Origin: Limnohabitans sp. Rim28
GTDB taxonomy: Bacteria > Pseudomonadota > Gammaproteobacteria > Burkholderiales > Burkholderiaceae_C
NCBI RefSeq assembly: GCF_000293865.2
Contig: NZ_ALKN02000004.1
Span: 1 to 64,000, forward strand
Direction: 5' to 3'
Length of the DNA: 64,000 bases
How positions within the stretch are numbered: the stretch's first letter is position 1; the number at the start of each line of letters is the position of its first letter. The notes below the pieces were generated by a model. The model saw nothing but the letters and a program-made list of their open reading frames with translations. It did not search any database and was not told where the DNA came from. Below, piece by piece: positions 52,648 through 62,222 of the stretch. A program made the translations under genes and the position numbers.

Positions 52648-54273
52648 TCAGAGCGCCGGTGCCTTGACCGAACCCCACACCGCTTCCATGGCCATGCCGA
52701 TGGCCAGCAAGTTGGCGTCAGAGCCCAGTGGGCCATCGATCTCCATGCCCACAGGCAAACCGCCCGCTGTCAGACCCGCGGGAATTGACAGACTGGGAAT
52801 GCCGGCGTTGGTGCAAGGGTCGGTATGAAAAATGCAAGTGCCAAAGGTGTCGCGTGCCGTTTGTTTCGCCACACCGCCGACGGTGTAGGGGAGTTTCCCT
52901 GAACTGGAGCCAGCCGCAGCATCGATCTTGGGCGCAGCCAAGAGGGTCGTTGGGAACAACACGCACTCTACGCCTTGCGCCGTGAAATAGTCTTTGTAAA
53001 GTTTTTGCAGTTGTGCCCGGCCCCCTGTTGTGGGCACCATGGCCGCGGCATAGGCGGCGGCAAAGACATCACCCGCAATCGCACCAAAAGCACCCACCAC
53101 GTCGGGGCTGGCCAATCCGGCCTGCACTTGTGCCACGGTGGTGACGGGTGCACTGTTGGCGCTCAAGTACGCTGGAATCGCAGCGACAGGTTCATGCAAA
53201 GCAATCGGAAAAGAGATCGCATCATTGAGCGCCATGATGCCGGTCAAGTCGGCATCGACAAACACCACGCCCGCATCGGCCAGCTTTTTCTTGGCCGCAT
53301 CGGCGACTGTCTTGACGCCGTCATCAAGGTCCGTCCAGAAGGCGGCGGGAATACCGATCTTCAGACCCTTGAGCGCTTTGGCTGTGGGCACAGTACCGCC
53401 CGTGATGACGGCATCGAGCAAAGCCAAATCGGCCACGGTGCGGCCCATGGGGCCGACGGTGTCGCGTGTGGTGCTGATCGGTAGCGCGTCGTTGGCGGTG
53501 TCTGGGTAACGGCGGCCATTGCCCGCGCCTTCACCCACCGATGGGCGAAAGCCTGCAATGCCACAAAACGATGCGGGCACCCGGGTCGAGCCACCTGTGT
53601 CCGTGCCCAGGCCCACTGGCGCAAACCGCGCAGCCACGGCCACCGCCGTACCGCCCGAAGAGCCGCCTGGGATGCGTGTGGTGTCATAGGGGTTTTTGCA
53701 AGGGCGACTGGCTTCTTTGGTGATGGGGTCAATGCCCAAGGTAAAGTTGGTCGAGGTGATGCCAAAGGCCCACTCATGCAGGTTGGACTTGCCCAAGATG
53801 ATGGCGCCTGCATCCAGCAGTTTCTGTACAGAAGGCGCGTTGGTTTTGGGCTGAAAGTTGCGCAGCGATGAGGTGCCGCCCGTGGTTTTCATGCCTTTGG
53901 TGTTGATGTTGTCCTTGACCACAATCGGCAAACCCGCCAACGCGCCCAGTGTTTTGCCTGCAGCGCGGTCGGCATCGACCTGTTTGGCCGCAGCCAAGGC
54001 ACCGGCTTCGTCGATGCTGATCATGGCGTTGAGCTCAGACAATGACTTGGCGCGGTTGATCAAGTTGGTGACATAGGCGGTGGCGGTCAAGCTGCCTGCT
54101 TTGTAGGCGGCCAGCGCCTGCGTAGCGGTGAGGGCCAGCTGTTCGTCTGCACTCATTGCCGCCGCGCCACTGCTGCCACCACAGGCTGTCAAGCCCACGC
54201 CACCCAACATGGCGGCCGCTGATACAGCGCCCGTGCTTTTGAAAAAATGTCGACGTGATGCATTAGGGGTCAT
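52648..54273 (-). CDS. Exported amidase (Tat motif plus lipobox)
   Basis: A 541-residue amidase-signature enzyme. The Ser-cisSer-Lys triad is visible as K120 (LPIVVKDNI), a serine of GGSSGG (205/206) and S229 in GTDTGGST. The N-terminus carries both a twin-arginine motif (SRRHFFK) and a lipobox, LTAC with C31, so it is probably a Tat-exported lipoprotein. It hydrolyses an amide outside the cytoplasm; the substrate is unknown. A LuxR-type regulator gene lies 101 bp upstream in the same direction. Confidence 0.88.
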   Translation of the reverse strand: MTPNASRRHFFKSTGAVSAAAMLGGVGLTACGGSSGAAAMSADEQLALTATQALAAYKAGSLTATAYVTNLINRAKSLSELNAMISIDEAGALAAAKQVDADRAAGKTLGALAGLPIVVKDNINTKGMKTTGGTSSLRNFQPKTNAPSVQKLLDAGAIILGKSNLHEWAFGITSTNFTLGIDPITKEASRPCKNPYDTTRIPGGSSGGTAVAVAARFAPVGLGTDTGGSTRVPASFCGIAGFRPSVGEGAGNGRRYPDTANDALPISTTRDTVGPMGRTVADLALLDAVITGGTVPTAKALKGLKIGIPAAFWTDLDDGVKTVADAAKKKLADAGVVFVDADLTGIMALNDAISFPIALHEPVAAIPAYLSANSAPVTTVAQVQAGLASPDVVGAFGAIAGDVFAAAYAAAMVPTTGGRAQLQKLYKDYFTAQGVECVLFPTTLLAAPKIDAAAGSSSGKLPYTVGGVAKQTARDTFGTCIFHTDPCTNAGIPSLSIPAGLTAGGLPVGMEIDGPLGSDANLLAIGMAMEAVWGSVKAPAL

Positions 54274-54374
54274 GATGGTCTCCTTGGATGTTGAAACGCC
54301 CGAATGGACGTTCTTTGCATGCTAGGCAGCCCATCTGTGCTCAACCATCCTGCAGAGTCAGGAGGCAAGCGCCA

Positions 54375-55109
54375 TCAGATTCTCAACTTGTGCACCAGTG
54401 CCGCACGGTTGCTGACGCCCACTTTGCGGAAAGCATTTTCCAAATGTGTGCGTACGGTGGTGCTTGAAATTTGCAAGTTCCGCGCGATTTCCTTGTCCGT
54501 CAAGCCCAGCATCACCAAGCGTGCCGTATCTTGCTCACGGGGCGTCAGGCGCTGCGACAAGGTATTGAGCAGCACGTCATTGCGCTGGCTCGGCCTTTGT
54601 GCCCGGGCCAATGCCGTCACGAAAGCCGGCTGCAGCATGTCCAACAGGCGCAGCTCATCCAGGGAAAAGTTTTCACGCCGCTTGTCACGCCAGATGCGCA
54701 TGTCGCCCAGGTTTTGTCCTTGGTGCCATGCGTACAGGTTCACACCCCAATAGAGACCATCCTTGTTCAAGAAGTCATTGAAGAACTCGGTTTTTTTGAG
54801 GTCTTCATGGGCAATCACATCGGTTGCACGAACAGCCACCTGATAGCGCTGCATCAGGGGTGTGATGGGGTCATGGAACTGGTAATAACTTTCATAGGCA
54901 CGAAGGTTCATCGGATCCATGTTGATCTGGGTGGCCTGTGCAAAGCTCAATGATCCTGGCTGCCAGACGTAACTGGCATAAAACTGTGCCCCTAGCAATT
55001 GCATGACCAAGTCGCCCATGATTTCACGGATTTCCCGTTCTTCATGGGGCTCGGCCAGCGTCTGCATGATGTGGCTCAGCAGCGTTGTTTGTTTTCCACT
55101 GAGGTACAC
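54375..55109 (-). CDS. LuxR-family transcriptional regulator (GTG start)
   Basis: A 244-residue regulator with a C-terminal LuxR/GerE HTH (LTPREQDTARLVMLGLTDKEIARNLQISS, RTHLENAFRKVGVSNRAALVHKL). The N-terminal sensing domain does not show a receiver aspartate or clear acyl-homoserine-lactone residues. The GTG at 55109 has an AGAAGG site with good spacing and gives a typical length; ATG 55067 is the alternative. It may control the downstream amidase gene (inference). Confidence 0.82.
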   Translation of the reverse strand: MYLSGKQTTLLSHIMQTLAEPHEEREIREIMGDLVMQLLGAQFYASYVWQPGSLSFAQATQINMDPMNLRAYESYYQFHDPITPLMQRYQVAVRATDVIAHEDLKKTEFFNDFLNKDGLYWGVNLYAWHQGQNLGDMRIWRDKRRENFSLDELRLLDMLQPAFVTALARAQRPSQRNDVLLNTLSQRLTPREQDTARLVMLGLTDKEIARNLQISSTTVRTHLENAFRKVGVSNRAALVHKLRI

Positions 55110-55240
55110 GACCCACCTTCTCGCCTGTTTTCCTTCATGGATTACATATCTATCCTGACAACCCCCCAACCGGGTTTGCCCCATCCTGAACTTCAAGGAT
55201 GTCCCGATGGCGATGCGCCTGAATGGGTGGGTGGGCCGTA

Positions 55241-56416
55241 TCAGTTGGACGCACTTGGGCGCCGTGTCCACAACCACTGCGCCAGGCCCCCCACCACCAC
55301 ACCCCAAAAGGCCGAGCCCACGCCAGCCACCGTGACACCCGACAGCGTCACCAGAAAGGTCAGCACGGCGGCATCGCGGTGCTGCTCGTCCTTGACGGCC
55401 ACCGCCAAACCGGCGGCCATGGTGCCCAACAACGCCAAACCGGCCACCGCCAACACCAGCGCCTGCGGAAACGCCGCCATCAGGCTGACGATGGTGCCAC
55501 CCGCCAAGCCCAAAGCGATGTAGAGCACACCCGCCGCCGCCGATGCCGTGTACCGGCGGCTCGGGTCAGGATGGGCCTCTTTGCCCATGCAGATGGCGGC
55601 GGTGATCGCCGCCAGGTTGAGCGCATAGCCGCCAAAAGGGGCCAGCAAGAAACTGGCCAAACCGGTCGCCCCAACCACTGGGGACACCGGGATGTCGAAA
55701 CCCGAAGCCCGCTGCGCGGCCACACCCGGCAGGTTCTGAGAGGCCATGGTGACCACAAACAACGGCAGGGCCACGCTGACCATCGCCGTCCAGCTCCAGG
55801 CCGGGCTCACCCACACGGGCATGGCCCAGGTCCAGGCCACACTGGACACGTTCAACTGGCCTTGCAAAGCGGCCACACCCATGCCCACCAGCAACACCAC
55901 GGGCACAGACCAGCGCGGCCACCCGCGTCGGCCCAGCACATAGGCCACGGTCATGGCGATCACCAGCACAGGCGCTTGCACCACGGCCCCTACCGCGTCC
56001 AGCGCAAAGCGCGCCAACACGCCGGCCAACAGGGCGCTGGCCAGTGCCAAGGGGATGTGGGACATCAGGCGTTCAAACCAGCCGCTGTAGCCCACCGCCA
56101 TGATCAGCAGCGCGCACACCATGAAAGCGCCCGTGGCCTCCGGCAAGCTCACGCCCTGGGTCACCGCCAGCACCGCCGCACCAGGGGTTGACCAGGCCGT
56201 CAGGACCGGCAGGCGGTACCACAGGCTCAGGCCCAAGCTGGTGATGCCCATGCCCAGGCCCAAGGCCCAGATCCAGGACACGGTTTGGGCCGGCGTGGCA
56301 CCCAGGGCTTGCGCGGCCGAGAACACAATCGCCGCAGAACTGGTGAAGCCCACCAGCACCGCCACACAACCGGCCACCCCGGTCGACAACGACAGATCAC
56401 GCCAGACGGAGCTCAT
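55241..56416 (-). CDS. benE: BenE-family benzoate/H+ symporter
   Basis: A 391-residue inner-membrane protein with about twelve hydrophobic segments of the BenE family. It has GFTSSAAIVFSAAQALGATPAQTVSWIWALG near the start, VVGATGLASFLLAPFGGYALNLAAITAAICMG, and an acidic-residue-poor membrane core. Family members import benzoate with a proton. No benzoate dioxygenase or degradation genes are in the window, so the substrate is open. Confidence 0.88.
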   Translation of the reverse strand: MSSVWRDLSLSTGVAGCVAVLVGFTSSAAIVFSAAQALGATPAQTVSWIWALGLGMGITSLGLSLWYRLPVLTAWSTPGAAVLAVTQGVSLPEATGAFMVCALLIMAVGYSGWFERLMSHIPLALASALLAGVLARFALDAVGAVVQAPVLVIAMTVAYVLGRRGWPRWSVPVVLLVGMGVAALQGQLNVSSVAWTWAMPVWVSPAWSWTAMVSVALPLFVVTMASQNLPGVAAQRASGFDIPVSPVVGATGLASFLLAPFGGYALNLAAITAAICMGKEAHPDPSRRYTASAAAGVLYIALGLAGGTIVSLMAAFPQALVLAVAGLALLGTMAAGLAVAVKDEQHRDAAVLTFLVTLSGVTVAGVGSAFWGVVVGGLAQWLWTRRPSASN

Positions 56417-56446
56417 GCGTTCCCTTACACCTTTGACAAAAAAAAT

Positions 56447-58222
56447 TCAGCCCGGAGGCACCGGTGCGCGGGGCGCACCGCGCAACAACAAGGCCTCAAC
56501 CTCGTTGCACAGCTGAACCGGGTCGAAGGGCTTGAGCAGCAAAGCACTCAAGCCCGCGTCCTTGAAGCGCGCCAAGTCCTGGGGGTTCACATTCGCAGTG
56601 AGACCGATCACCGGCGCCAGGCCATGGGACGTGAACGATTGCCGAATGGCTTGCGTGGCCTGCACCCCGTCCATGACCGGCATCAGCATGTCCATGAACA
56701 CCAGATCAAAGCGCTGTGCGCGCCACAGCGTCAGCGCGTTGGCGCCATTTTCTGCCTCGACCACCACGCTGTTCGGCCAAGCATTTTTCAGTGCCTGCTT
56801 GACCAACAAGCGGTTCAGGCGGTGGTCGTCCACCACCAAAAATTGCCAGGCCTGGTCGGCGGTTTGCAGCGCCCTGGCGACGGGTCCCTTGACCGATGCG
56901 GGAGGCGACTGAGCCTGCAGCGGCAGAGTGAACCAAAAGCGCGAGCCCTGGCCCGGAGTGCTGTCAAACCCGATCTCGCCTTCCAGCAGTTCCACCAAGC
57001 CTTGCGTGATGGCCAAGCCCAGCCCGTTGCCACCGTAGTGCTTCTGGATATCGCCCTGAGCTTGCATGAAACGGCTGAAAATGCGGGGCTGGTCATGCAG
57101 CGCAATGCCGATGCCCGTGTCCTGCACCGAAAACTGCACGCCCGTGGAATGGCACTGCACCCGCAGAACCACCTCCCCCTGATGAGTGAATTTGAGCGCA
57201 TTGCCCAACAGGTTGACCAGGATTTGCATCAGCCGATGGCGGTCGGTGCGGACCCATTGCGGCACGTCATCGGCGATCTCACAGCGGTAATTCAGATCCA
57301 TACTTTGCACACGGGGCGTGAACAAGTCGAAGGCGTGCCGGACCGTCTCGCGCAATTCAAAGGTTTCGGCGTGTGCCGTCAGGCCCCCCGTCAAAAACTG
57401 CGAGTAGTCGAGCACGTCGTTGATCACGGTCAGCAAATGGTCGGCCGATTGGCGGGTGTGATCCAGGATCTCCATAGCCCGCGGCTTGTGTTGCACCTCT
57501 TTCGTCAAGAGACTGCTGAAGCCCAGGATGGCGTTCATGGGCGTGCGCAATTCGTGGCTCACCGAAGCAATGAAGTGCTCGCGCATCTCCAGGGCCTGCA
57601 GCAGTTCCGCCTGCTTGTTCTCCAGTTCTTTTTGGCGTGCCCGGCCCTCGCGCAAGGCGATCTGGTACTGCCTGTCGTACAACAGTGGTACGAACAGCAA
57701 AATCAGACTGGCCACCGAAAGGATGAAGAATGAAAAGAGGGTCAAGGCATCGGTGTCAAGGGTCTGTGCCGGTGCGAGCCAGCCCCGATCGGTCAAAAAA
57801 GCCATCAGCAATTGCGCCGCGAAAACCACGGCCAACCAGCCATAGCCGGCGCGCGGCCCAATGATGTAAAAGGGAATCACCGGCACGATCAGCAACCACG
57901 ACAGCCTGGGCGAATGCACACCGCCAGCTGCCCAAGTGGCATGGATCAAGAAGCACACGCCAATCGTGCAGGCCAGATGGATGGCCCGGTTCAAGGGCAT
58001 GCCCCGGGCAATGAGCACCAACTGGCCCGTCAACATCAGGCAAAAGACGATGACAGACTGGGTGATTTGCGGATAGGGGTCGAGCAGCGCAGAACCAAAC
58101 GCCGTCAGAATGACAACGACTTCAAAGCCAAACAGGTAGGGCATCTTGCCCTGCTGAAAGGCCTGAGGCAATTTCGGCACCCAGACGCGTTGGACCCAGT
58201 CCTTCAAACGGGCCACGCTCAT
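56447..58222 (-). CDS. Hybrid sensor histidine kinase (second of a tandem pair)
   Basis: A 591-residue membrane hybrid kinase. About five membrane segments (residues 30-182) are followed by a short coiled stretch. Then come a HisKA domain with the phosphoryl His in SHELRTPMN (H223), a HATPase domain with GGNGLGLAI, and a receiver domain with FMDMLMPVMDG (D511). No periplasmic sensory domain is evident, so it may sense through the membrane part. Its ATG overlaps the stop of the paralogous kinase gene as ATGA. No partner response regulator or HPt protein is nearby. Confidence 0.9.
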   Translation of the reverse strand: MSVARLKDWVQRVWVPKLPQAFQQGKMPYLFGFEVVVILTAFGSALLDPYPQITQSVIVFCLMLTGQLVLIARGMPLNRAIHLACTIGVCFLIHATWAAGGVHSPRLSWLLIVPVIPFYIIGPRAGYGWLAVVFAAQLLMAFLTDRGWLAPAQTLDTDALTLFSFFILSVASLILLFVPLLYDRQYQIALREGRARQKELENKQAELLQALEMREHFIASVSHELRTPMNAILGFSSLLTKEVQHKPRAMEILDHTRQSADHLLTVINDVLDYSQFLTGGLTAHAETFELRETVRHAFDLFTPRVQSMDLNYRCEIADDVPQWVRTDRHRLMQILVNLLGNALKFTHQGEVVLRVQCHSTGVQFSVQDTGIGIALHDQPRIFSRFMQAQGDIQKHYGGNGLGLAITQGLVELLEGEIGFDSTPGQGSRFWFTLPLQAQSPPASVKGPVARALQTADQAWQFLVVDDHRLNRLLVKQALKNAWPNSVVVEAENGANALTLWRAQRFDLVFMDMLMPVMDGVQATQAIRQSFTSHGLAPVIGLTANVNPQDLARFKDAGLSALLLKPFDPVQLCNEVEALLLRGAPRAPVPPG

Positions 58223-59979
58223 GGCAACACCTGCTGCGCGGCCATCACTTGCGACACCGTCTCCACCATGCGCTCGGGGTCCATGGGTTTGTAGAGCACT
58301 TCGTTCATGCCCGCATCCAGACAACGCTGGCGATCGACCGGGTTGGCATTGGCCGTCAGGGCGATCACCGGCAAATGACACAGCGGCCGTGGCAACTGCC
58401 GCACAGCGCGGGTGAGCGTCAGGCCATCCATCTCGGGCATGACCATGTCGATCAAGGCCAGGTCAAACGGCTGCGCCTGGATCTTGGTCAAGGCCTCGGC
58501 GCCCGACGCGGCAGTGGTGATGCGCGCCAATGGCCAAGCCTTGCGCAGTTGCAGTTGCGCCACCATCAGGTTCATGGCGTTGTCGTCCACCACCAGCACA
58601 TCGAAGGGGGCCTGACCAGGCCACTGTGCCGTCGCCACGGGCGCCACGGGCAGCGCGGCCGTAGACGCTTGCAACGGCAACTCAAACCAGAACAAAGCAC
58701 CCTGTCCCACCTCACTGTGCACCCCGATGCGGCCGCCTTGCAGAACCACCAAGCGCTCGCAAATGCTCAGGCCCAAACCCGTGCCGCCAAAAGCCTGGTG
58801 GGTCGCCATGTCGGCAGATTCAAAGCGGTTGAAAATGTGCGTGTGCCGCTCGGGCGCCACGCCGCGACCGGTGTCTTGCACCTCCACCCGCAGGCACTCG
58901 TTTTGCCATTGCAAGCGCAAGGTGATGCCGCCCTGGGCCGTGAACTTGATGGCGTTGTCGAGCAAGTGCTCCAGCAACTGAGACAGCCGCTGGCGATCCA
59001 GCCAGATTTCTGCGGGCAGTTGCGGCGCCACCTGGACGTGCCAATCCAGACCCTTGGCTCGGGCACGCGCTCTGAACTTGGGCAGCAAGGCGGCCAGCCA
59101 GGCCTGCAAGGCAATGGGCTCGGGAAACAGCTGGACACGGCCAGCCTGCAACTGGGCGAAATCCAGAATGCCGTTGACCACGCTCAGTAAGTGCTCTGTC
59201 GAGTGGCGGATGTGCTCGACGGTGTCGACATGAGCGGGGTTATCCGCCAGCTCCTCGCGCAGCAAGCCGTTGAGCCCCAGGATCGCGTTCATGGGCGTGC
59301 GCAACTCATGCCCAACAGCAGCCACAAATTCGTCTTTGTGCGATTGCGCCGCCATCAATTGCGCGGACGCGGCCTCCAGTTCGAGGTTGCGCGCTTGAAC
59401 AACCGCCAATTGCGAGCGGTGCGAGTGCTCAAAAAGCGACAGCATCCACATCATCATGATGCAGGCCAAGACGTGGTTGAGCAAGGTCCACAAGACCGTG
59501 CCTTGCGTCTGCATGGGCTGGATCAAGCCGCCCTGCAGTGTCGCCAGCAGCAAGCCCACTTGAATGCTCAAGACGAGCAGCATCCAGACGGCGGCACCCC
59601 AAACGCCCAAGAAAAACAGGGTGGGCACCGCCAACACCATCAGGTACACCATGACAGGTGAGCTGATGCCGCCCGTCTTCACCGCGATGTAGGTCACGAG
59701 CGACACGAAGATCAACAGGGCCAGATTGGCGACGATAAAGTGCAGGTGCCGCACCCAAATCAGCGGCATCAAGGCGAACAACAACAGGCTTGACCACAAA
59801 TTGGCGCGCGGGTCATAGATCTGCTGGGGCAGCAGATAAAACAACATCGAGCCACCCAAAACCATGAGAATGCACAAGGCCAGCACTTGCTCTCGCTGGA
59901 GCGGCGCCGTGGTCCAACCGAAGGACCTGGATCGCCAGCCGCGAAGGATTGACTCCAGCAATCTCATGGCTCGGGTCAC
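58219..59979 (-). CDS. Hybrid sensor histidine kinase (first of a tandem pair)
   Basis: A 586-residue paralogue of the next gene. It has membrane segments from residue 33 to 182, HisKA with H224 in GHELRTPMN, HATPase with GGTGLGLSI, and a receiver with LIDMVMPEMDG (D511). The GTG at 59979 directly follows the parB stop; an ATG at 59967 is an alternative. Sitting immediately downstream of parB, both kinases may be transcribed with the par genes. Signal and output are unknown. Confidence 0.9.
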   Translation of the reverse strand: MTRAMRLLESILRGWRSRSFGWTTAPLQREQVLALCILMVLGGSMLFYLLPQQIYDPRANLWSSLLLFALMPLIWVRHLHFIVANLALLIFVSLVTYIAVKTGGISSPVMVYLMVLAVPTLFFLGVWGAAVWMLLVLSIQVGLLLATLQGGLIQPMQTQGTVLWTLLNHVLACIMMMWMLSLFEHSHRSQLAVVQARNLELEAASAQLMAAQSHKDEFVAAVGHELRTPMNAILGLNGLLREELADNPAHVDTVEHIRHSTEHLLSVVNGILDFAQLQAGRVQLFPEPIALQAWLAALLPKFRARARAKGLDWHVQVAPQLPAEIWLDRQRLSQLLEHLLDNAIKFTAQGGITLRLQWQNECLRVEVQDTGRGVAPERHTHIFNRFESADMATHQAFGGTGLGLSICERLVVLQGGRIGVHSEVGQGALFWFELPLQASTAALPVAPVATAQWPGQAPFDVLVVDDNAMNLMVAQLQLRKAWPLARITTAASGAEALTKIQAQPFDLALIDMVMPEMDGLTLTRAVRQLPRPLCHLPVIALTANANPVDRQRCLDAGMNEVLYKPMDPERMVETVSQVMAAQQVLP

Positions 59980-60897
59980 TCAGTTGCGCAGCCGCTCGAT
60001 CAGGCCATTGAGCTCGTCCAGCGAACCAAACTGAATGCTCAATTCACCGAGCTCTTCCATCCGGCCCAGGCGCTTGACGCGTTTCTTGACACGCACCTCC
60101 ACCTCGGCCATCAGGATGTCTGACAACTCTTCTTCGATGCGGCGAATGTCTCGGGACTTTTCCTTTTTCGGTTTTTGCGTCACCAGATTGAATTCGGCAC
60201 TCAACTTTTTGGCCAGACTTTCCGCTTCCCTGACGGACATTTTGCGCGCCGCGATCTGGTTGGCGGCGGTGATTTGCGCCGCCTTGTCCAGGGACAACAA
60301 GGCCCGCGCATGGCCCATGTCCAGGTCCCCGGCCATCAGCATGGTTTGCACCGGTTCGGCCAGGTTCAACAAGCGCAGCAGGTTGCTGCCTGCGCTGCGC
60401 GAACGCCCCACCGCCTGCGCGGCGGCTTCGTGAGTGAGCCCAAACTCTTTGATCAGGCGTTGCAGGCCTTGGGCCTCCTCCAACGGGTTGAGGTCTTCAC
60501 GTTGGATGTTCTCGATCAAGGCCATGGCGGCGGCGGCCTCGTTGGGCACGTCGCGCACCAAAACAGGAACCGTGTCCAAGCCCGCTAAACGCGAGGCCCT
60601 GAAGCGGCGTTCGCCCGCGATGATCTCGTATTTGCCGGCGTGCTCGCCCTCTTTGAGCTGGCGCACCAAGATCGGCTGCATGATGCCTTGGGCCTTGATG
60701 GATTCGGCCAACTCGTACAAAGCGCCCTCGTCCATGCGGGTGCGGGGCTGGTACATGCCGGGCACCATTTGGTCCAACTTGAGTTGGCTGGGCAAGCCAC
60801 TTTCGGCATACGACGCGGTATCGGGTGCATCTTCGACCGTTGGGCCCAACAAGGCCTCAAGTCCTCGGCCAAGGCCTTTGGGTTTTTTGGTGACCAT
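59980..60897 (-). CDS. parB: Chromosome partitioning protein ParB
   Basis: A 305-residue ParB. The N-terminal CTP-binding domain shows GERRFRAS and ENIQREDLNP, and the central HTH domain lies in LTHEAAAQAVGRSRSAGSNLLRLL. A C-terminal dimerisation region (LGELSIQFGSLDELNGLIERLRN) follows a basic KKEKSRDIRR stretch. The start MVTKKPKGLGRGLEALLG contains the ParA-activating N-terminus. Three parS-like sites lie within 62916-64000. It is three bases from the hydrolase gene. Confidence 0.96.
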   Translation of the reverse strand: MVTKKPKGLGRGLEALLGPTVEDAPDTASYAESGLPSQLKLDQMVPGMYQPRTRMDEGALYELAESIKAQGIMQPILVRQLKEGEHAGKYEIIAGERRFRASRLAGLDTVPVLVRDVPNEAAAAMALIENIQREDLNPLEEAQGLQRLIKEFGLTHEAAAQAVGRSRSAGSNLLRLLNLAEPVQTMLMAGDLDMGHARALLSLDKAAQITAANQIAARKMSVREAESLAKKLSAEFNLVTQKPKKEKSRDIRRIEEELSDILMAEVEVRVKKRVKRLGRMEELGELSIQFGSLDELNGLIERLRN

Positions 60898-60899
60898 GG

Positions 60900-61436
60900 T
60901 CAATCCTTCAAGAGTGTTTGCAAAAGGGCATGGCCTTGCGGCCAATCGCCCAAAGAAGATTCGGCGTTGATGTGCCCCGCTTGGCCCAGGTTTACCCACT
61001 GGGCACCCCAGTCTTGGGCCATACCCTGAGCGCGTTCTGACGAACAATACGGGTCGTCCTGGCTGCCCACCAGCACGCATTGAAAAGGCAAGCGCTGGCG
61101 CACCACAGGCGACCAACCGGGCAAGCGGTCTCGCATGTGCGGTACTTCGGTGTCACCGGGTGCCACCAACAAAGCCCCTTGCACGCGTTGGGTGTGCCGC
61201 GACACCGCCGCCCAAGCCGCCACCAAAATACAGCCCAAGCTGTGCGCCACAAACACCACACGGCCTGGTGCATCGATGACGGCTTCGTCCAAGCGTGCCA
61301 TCCAGTCGCCACGCAAGGGGTTGAGCCAATCGTTTTGTTCAACCACGTTGTAAGCATGCAGGCGCGCCCAACGCATTTGCCAATGGTCCGGGCCGCTGCC
61401 CTGCCAGCCCGGCAAGATCAAGACTGTGGCGGGCAT
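60900..61436 (-). CDS. RBBP9/YdeN-type serine hydrolase
   Basis: A 178-residue alpha/beta hydrolase of the RBBP9/YdeN family. The nucleophile is in VAHSLGC, the acid in GSQDDPY, and the histidine in AGHINAE. The start VLILPGWQGSGPDHWQMRW is the usual family opening. It lies between parA and parB with no gap to parA and three bases to parB, so the three are one transcription unit. Its link to partitioning, if any, is unknown. Confidence 0.88.
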   Translation of the reverse strand: MPATVLILPGWQGSGPDHWQMRWARLHAYNVVEQNDWLNPLRGDWMARLDEAVIDAPGRVVFVAHSLGCILVAAWAAVSRHTQRVQGALLVAPGDTEVPHMRDRLPGWSPVVRQRLPFQCVLVGSQDDPYCSSERAQGMAQDWGAQWVNLGQAGHINAESSLGDWPQGHALLQTLLKD

Positions 61437-62207
61437 TCAGAGCGATGGTGCGCGCTGCACCAACTCACGAGCGAACTCGACATAAGCCTGACTGCCCTTG
61501 GCCGAGGGGTCAAACACCACGCCTGGCAAACCATAACTGGGCGCTTCGGCCAGACGCACATTGCGCGGAATCACGGTGTCGAACACCTTGTTGCCAAAGT
61601 GTGCCTTGAGCTGGTCGCTCACCTGCACCTGCAGGGTGACTCGAGGGTCAAACATGACGCGCAGTAAACCTGTGATTTTCAGACCTTTGTTCAGGTTGGC
61701 ATGCACCTGCTTGATGGTGTTGACCAGATCGGTCAGCCCCTCCAGCGCAAAATATTCGCACTGCATCGGCACGATCACGCCATGGGCCGAACACAGGCCG
61801 TTGAGTGTGAGCATGGACAAGGACGGTGGGCAATCGATCAACACGAAGTCGTAATCGGCATCCACCTGTGAGAGGGCTGAGCGCAAGCGCTGGTCCCGGT
61901 GTGTCAATTGCACCAATTCCACTTCAGCGCCCGCCAGTTCACGGTTGGCACTGAGCACGTCGTAGCCGCATTTGTCGGCCTTGACCGCAGCCTCTTTGAC
62001 GGTGGCCGACTCGAGCAAGACGTCATAAACGCTAAGTTCGACCTCTCGTTTGTCGATGCCCGAGCCCATGGTGGCGTTGCCCTGCGGGTCCAAGTCCACC
62101 AACAAAACCCTTTGCCCCTGCTTGGCCAGGCCTGCCGCCAGGTTGACCGTGGTGGTGGTTTTGCCGACGCCGCCTTTTTGGTTGGCAATGCAGATGATTT
62201 TGGCCAT
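61437..62207 (-). CDS. parA: Chromosome partitioning ATPase ParA
   Basis: A 256-residue ParA/Soj ATPase with the deviant Walker [10 protein letters not shown] near residue 11, DLDPQGNAT, and the switch [14 protein letters not shown]. It drives segregation of origin regions together with ParB and parS. It opens the par unit, 15 bp after the lysE-family gene in the same direction. Confidence 0.96.
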   Translation of the reverse strand: MAKIICIANQKGGVGKTTTTVNLAAGLAKQGQRVLLVDLDPQGNATMGSGIDKREVELSVYDVLLESATVKEAAVKADKCGYDVLSANRELAGAEVELVQLTHRDQRLRSALSQVDADYDFVLIDCPPSLSMLTLNGLCSAHGVIVPMQCEYFALEGLTDLVNTIKQVHANLNKGLKITGLLRVMFDPRVTLQVQVSDQLKAHFGNKVFDTVIPRNVRLAEAPSYGLPGVVFDPSAKGSQAYVEFARELVQRAPSL

Positions 62208-62222
62208 GGTGAGTCGTCCAAT

